Assembly (NCBI GenBank): GCA_963995525.1
Contig: OZ023205.1
Location: 58,450,000-58,513,999 of the forward strand
DNA length: 64,000 bases
Reading direction: 5' to 3'
DNA from: Escarpia spicata
Lineage: Eukaryota; Annelida; Polychaeta; Sabellida; Siboglinidae
The notes under the pieces are model-generated. The model was not told the origin of the DNA. It was given only the letters and a program-made list of their open reading frames with translations, and searched no databases. Numbering within the stretch: position 1 is the stretch's first letter; every line of letters starts with the position of its first letter. This document shows positions 62,715-64,000 of the stretch, in pieces. Position numbers and translations under genes: made by a program.

Positions 62715-63167
62715 CCGGTGTCGCGCTTACATTTATCGGGCGTTAAGTTATATCCGGGTGACGTTTCTGCGCGTGCGCGTATCTAGGGAAATGTATTTAG
62801 CACGAGCTACGACTGTCGCGTTTTCATTTATTTGGGCGTTATGTATGTTTATATATATATATATATACATAAATTATAAAATGTTTGCTTCCCACAGAAT
62901 AAACAATTTCTGTCATAAAACAGTTTCCTCTCCACGCACACGTCACGTGACTTACTCTTATACTTGGTCACAAATATGAACTAGCAAATTATAATTATGT
63001 ACTGTAACTACAACGCTCGTATTACGACAACAAACTAAACATATTTAACTACTGGATATTATATATCACTACGTGGTCTACTGGTGCCAAATATTATGCC
63101 TTACATATGCACATAAACATCACCCGGATAAAATTTAACGCCCGGATAAATGTAAGCGCGACACCGG
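62715..63167. mobile_element. 453-bp MITE, empty-site reference for the 20.7-25.5 kb nest
   Basis: Ends CCGGTGTCGCGCTTACATTT and complement, with a second inner copy of the motif (gactgtcgcgttttcattta). The whole is the reverse complement of the middle copy at 20741-25460 without the coding transposon. No target duplication (flanks ttgc and atct). Confidence 0.82.
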
Positions 63168-63590
63168 ATCTGAGCATAAACCGAATAAAATTCATCCAAC
63201 ATGCCAATGGGTAAACATAGTAACTTATGGCAGGGGAGGGTCTAGGATTGACAAGGGGGCGCAGCCAATCATCACTCCTTTGAGGCTCATCAAAACTACC
63301 AACAGCACCTCTTGAAGCTCACCAAAACCTCCGTACGCCACACTCCCCGGTATCGACGCCTATTGTGTAGGTGTCACATTAAATTGTGACTGTTATTATT
63401 TCACACAGTGTTCGATTATAACTGTATTTATGATACGTGCATTGTCTCGTTGTATTGTAATGTCTGCGTGTTGCATTAGGCATACACTGTACTATAATAA
63501 ATTCGCCTGCTTGTCATCCGCGTGTCGCAGTGAGGCTGCAGCTGCTACGCGCCGACTTAATTAAAGATAGGCGATCGTATGGAACACAAT
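63168..63590. other. Intergenic, nothing recognised
   Basis: No gene or repeat seen. Confidence 0.45.
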
Positions 63591-63594
63591 TAAA

Positions 63595-64000
63595 TCGGTC
63601 TAACGCGCCAACAGGGGTGACTGATACGCCAGTCGGGGTGTACCATACGCTCCAAACAGTGATGCGCCGGTCGGGGTGTACTATATGCTACATACAGTGA
63701 TACGCCGGTCTGGATGTATAAAATGCTAAAAATTGAGATACGCCGGTCGGAGTGTATCATATGCTACAAACAGTGGTACGCTGGTGGGGTGTATCATATG
63801 CTACAAACAGTGATATGCCGGCGGGGGACGTAGGTTATGCAACACACAGTGATACAACGGTAGAGAGTGTACCTAGCGTTACAAACAGCGAAACGTACCT
63901 TATGCTACATAATGTGATACGTCTGCGAAAGAAACGTGCCTTATGCTACAGAAAAATGATACGCCAGCAAAGGAAACGCACTGTGCTGAATATATGATAC
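63595..64000. repeat. About 38-bp minisatellite running off the window
   Basis: Units like gatacgccggtcggggtgta plus tcatatgctacaaacagt, about ten copies, increasingly diverged toward the edge. Confidence 0.88.

Overview
The window is animal nuclear DNA: spliced genes with GT-AG introns, long microsatellites, tRNA-derived SINEs, non-LTR retrotransposon remains and many minisatellites. Several minisatellites span exon/intron junctions. I recall this trait being reported in amphioxus, so a lancelet (Branchiostoma-like) host is my best guess, but it is an inference.

Four host genes can be assembled from exon phase and homology. (1) Minus strand, 20181 down to beyond position 1: the 5' part of an AKAP9/pericentrin-family centrosome/Golgi scaffold. 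It has a 16-codon first exon, four small exons and one 5.8-kb coiled-coil exon that carries about 26 copies of a 25-residue repeat. (2) Plus strand, 27021-37043: a complete three-exon C1GALT1 (core 1 beta-1,3-galactosyltransferase, T-synthase), 435 aa. (3) Minus strand, 46504-43839: a two-exon membrane protein with the order signal peptide, fibrinogen-like domain, EGF, transmembrane segment, short tail. Fibrinogen-like domains are usually C-terminal. (4) Minus strand, 61424-54492: a three-Ig-domain surface protein whose C-terminal hydrophobic segment suggests a GPI anchor or a very short tail. Its signal-peptide exon was not found. Two isolated plus-strand putative exons (47947-48084 and about 50043-50222) may belong to a further gene.

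Mobile DNA fills most of the rest. Between the AKAP9-like and C1GALT1 genes lies a three-level nest. A coding transposon (20805-25022, AT target duplication, about 130-bp inverted ends each with an internal palindrome, decayed coding region) sits inside a short-element copy (20741-25460), which sits inside another copy of that family (20655-26020). A short copy at 62715-63167 supplies the empty site. C1GALT1 intron 1 holds a 3.1-kb element with long inverted arms (27366-30482). Intron 2 holds a 1.5-kb element with a 5-bp target duplication (32508-33996). Just after C1GALT1, a 745-bp TA-flanked element (37464-38208) carries a copy of C1GALT1 exon 1 and intron 1 sequence. This looks like transposon capture of a host exon, and the copy shows the site before the 3.1-kb element inserted. 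Other pieces are an RTE-like retrotransposon (59225-60935), several RT or RT-tail fragments, three SINEs of one family, a TTAA-flanked foldback element, a hAT-like element and a roughly 185-bp satellite.

The most striking pattern is minisatellites whose repeat unit contains a functional gene boundary: the C1GALT1 exon 3 acceptor, both the donor and the acceptor of the fibrinogen-like gene's intron, and the stop codon of the Ig gene.
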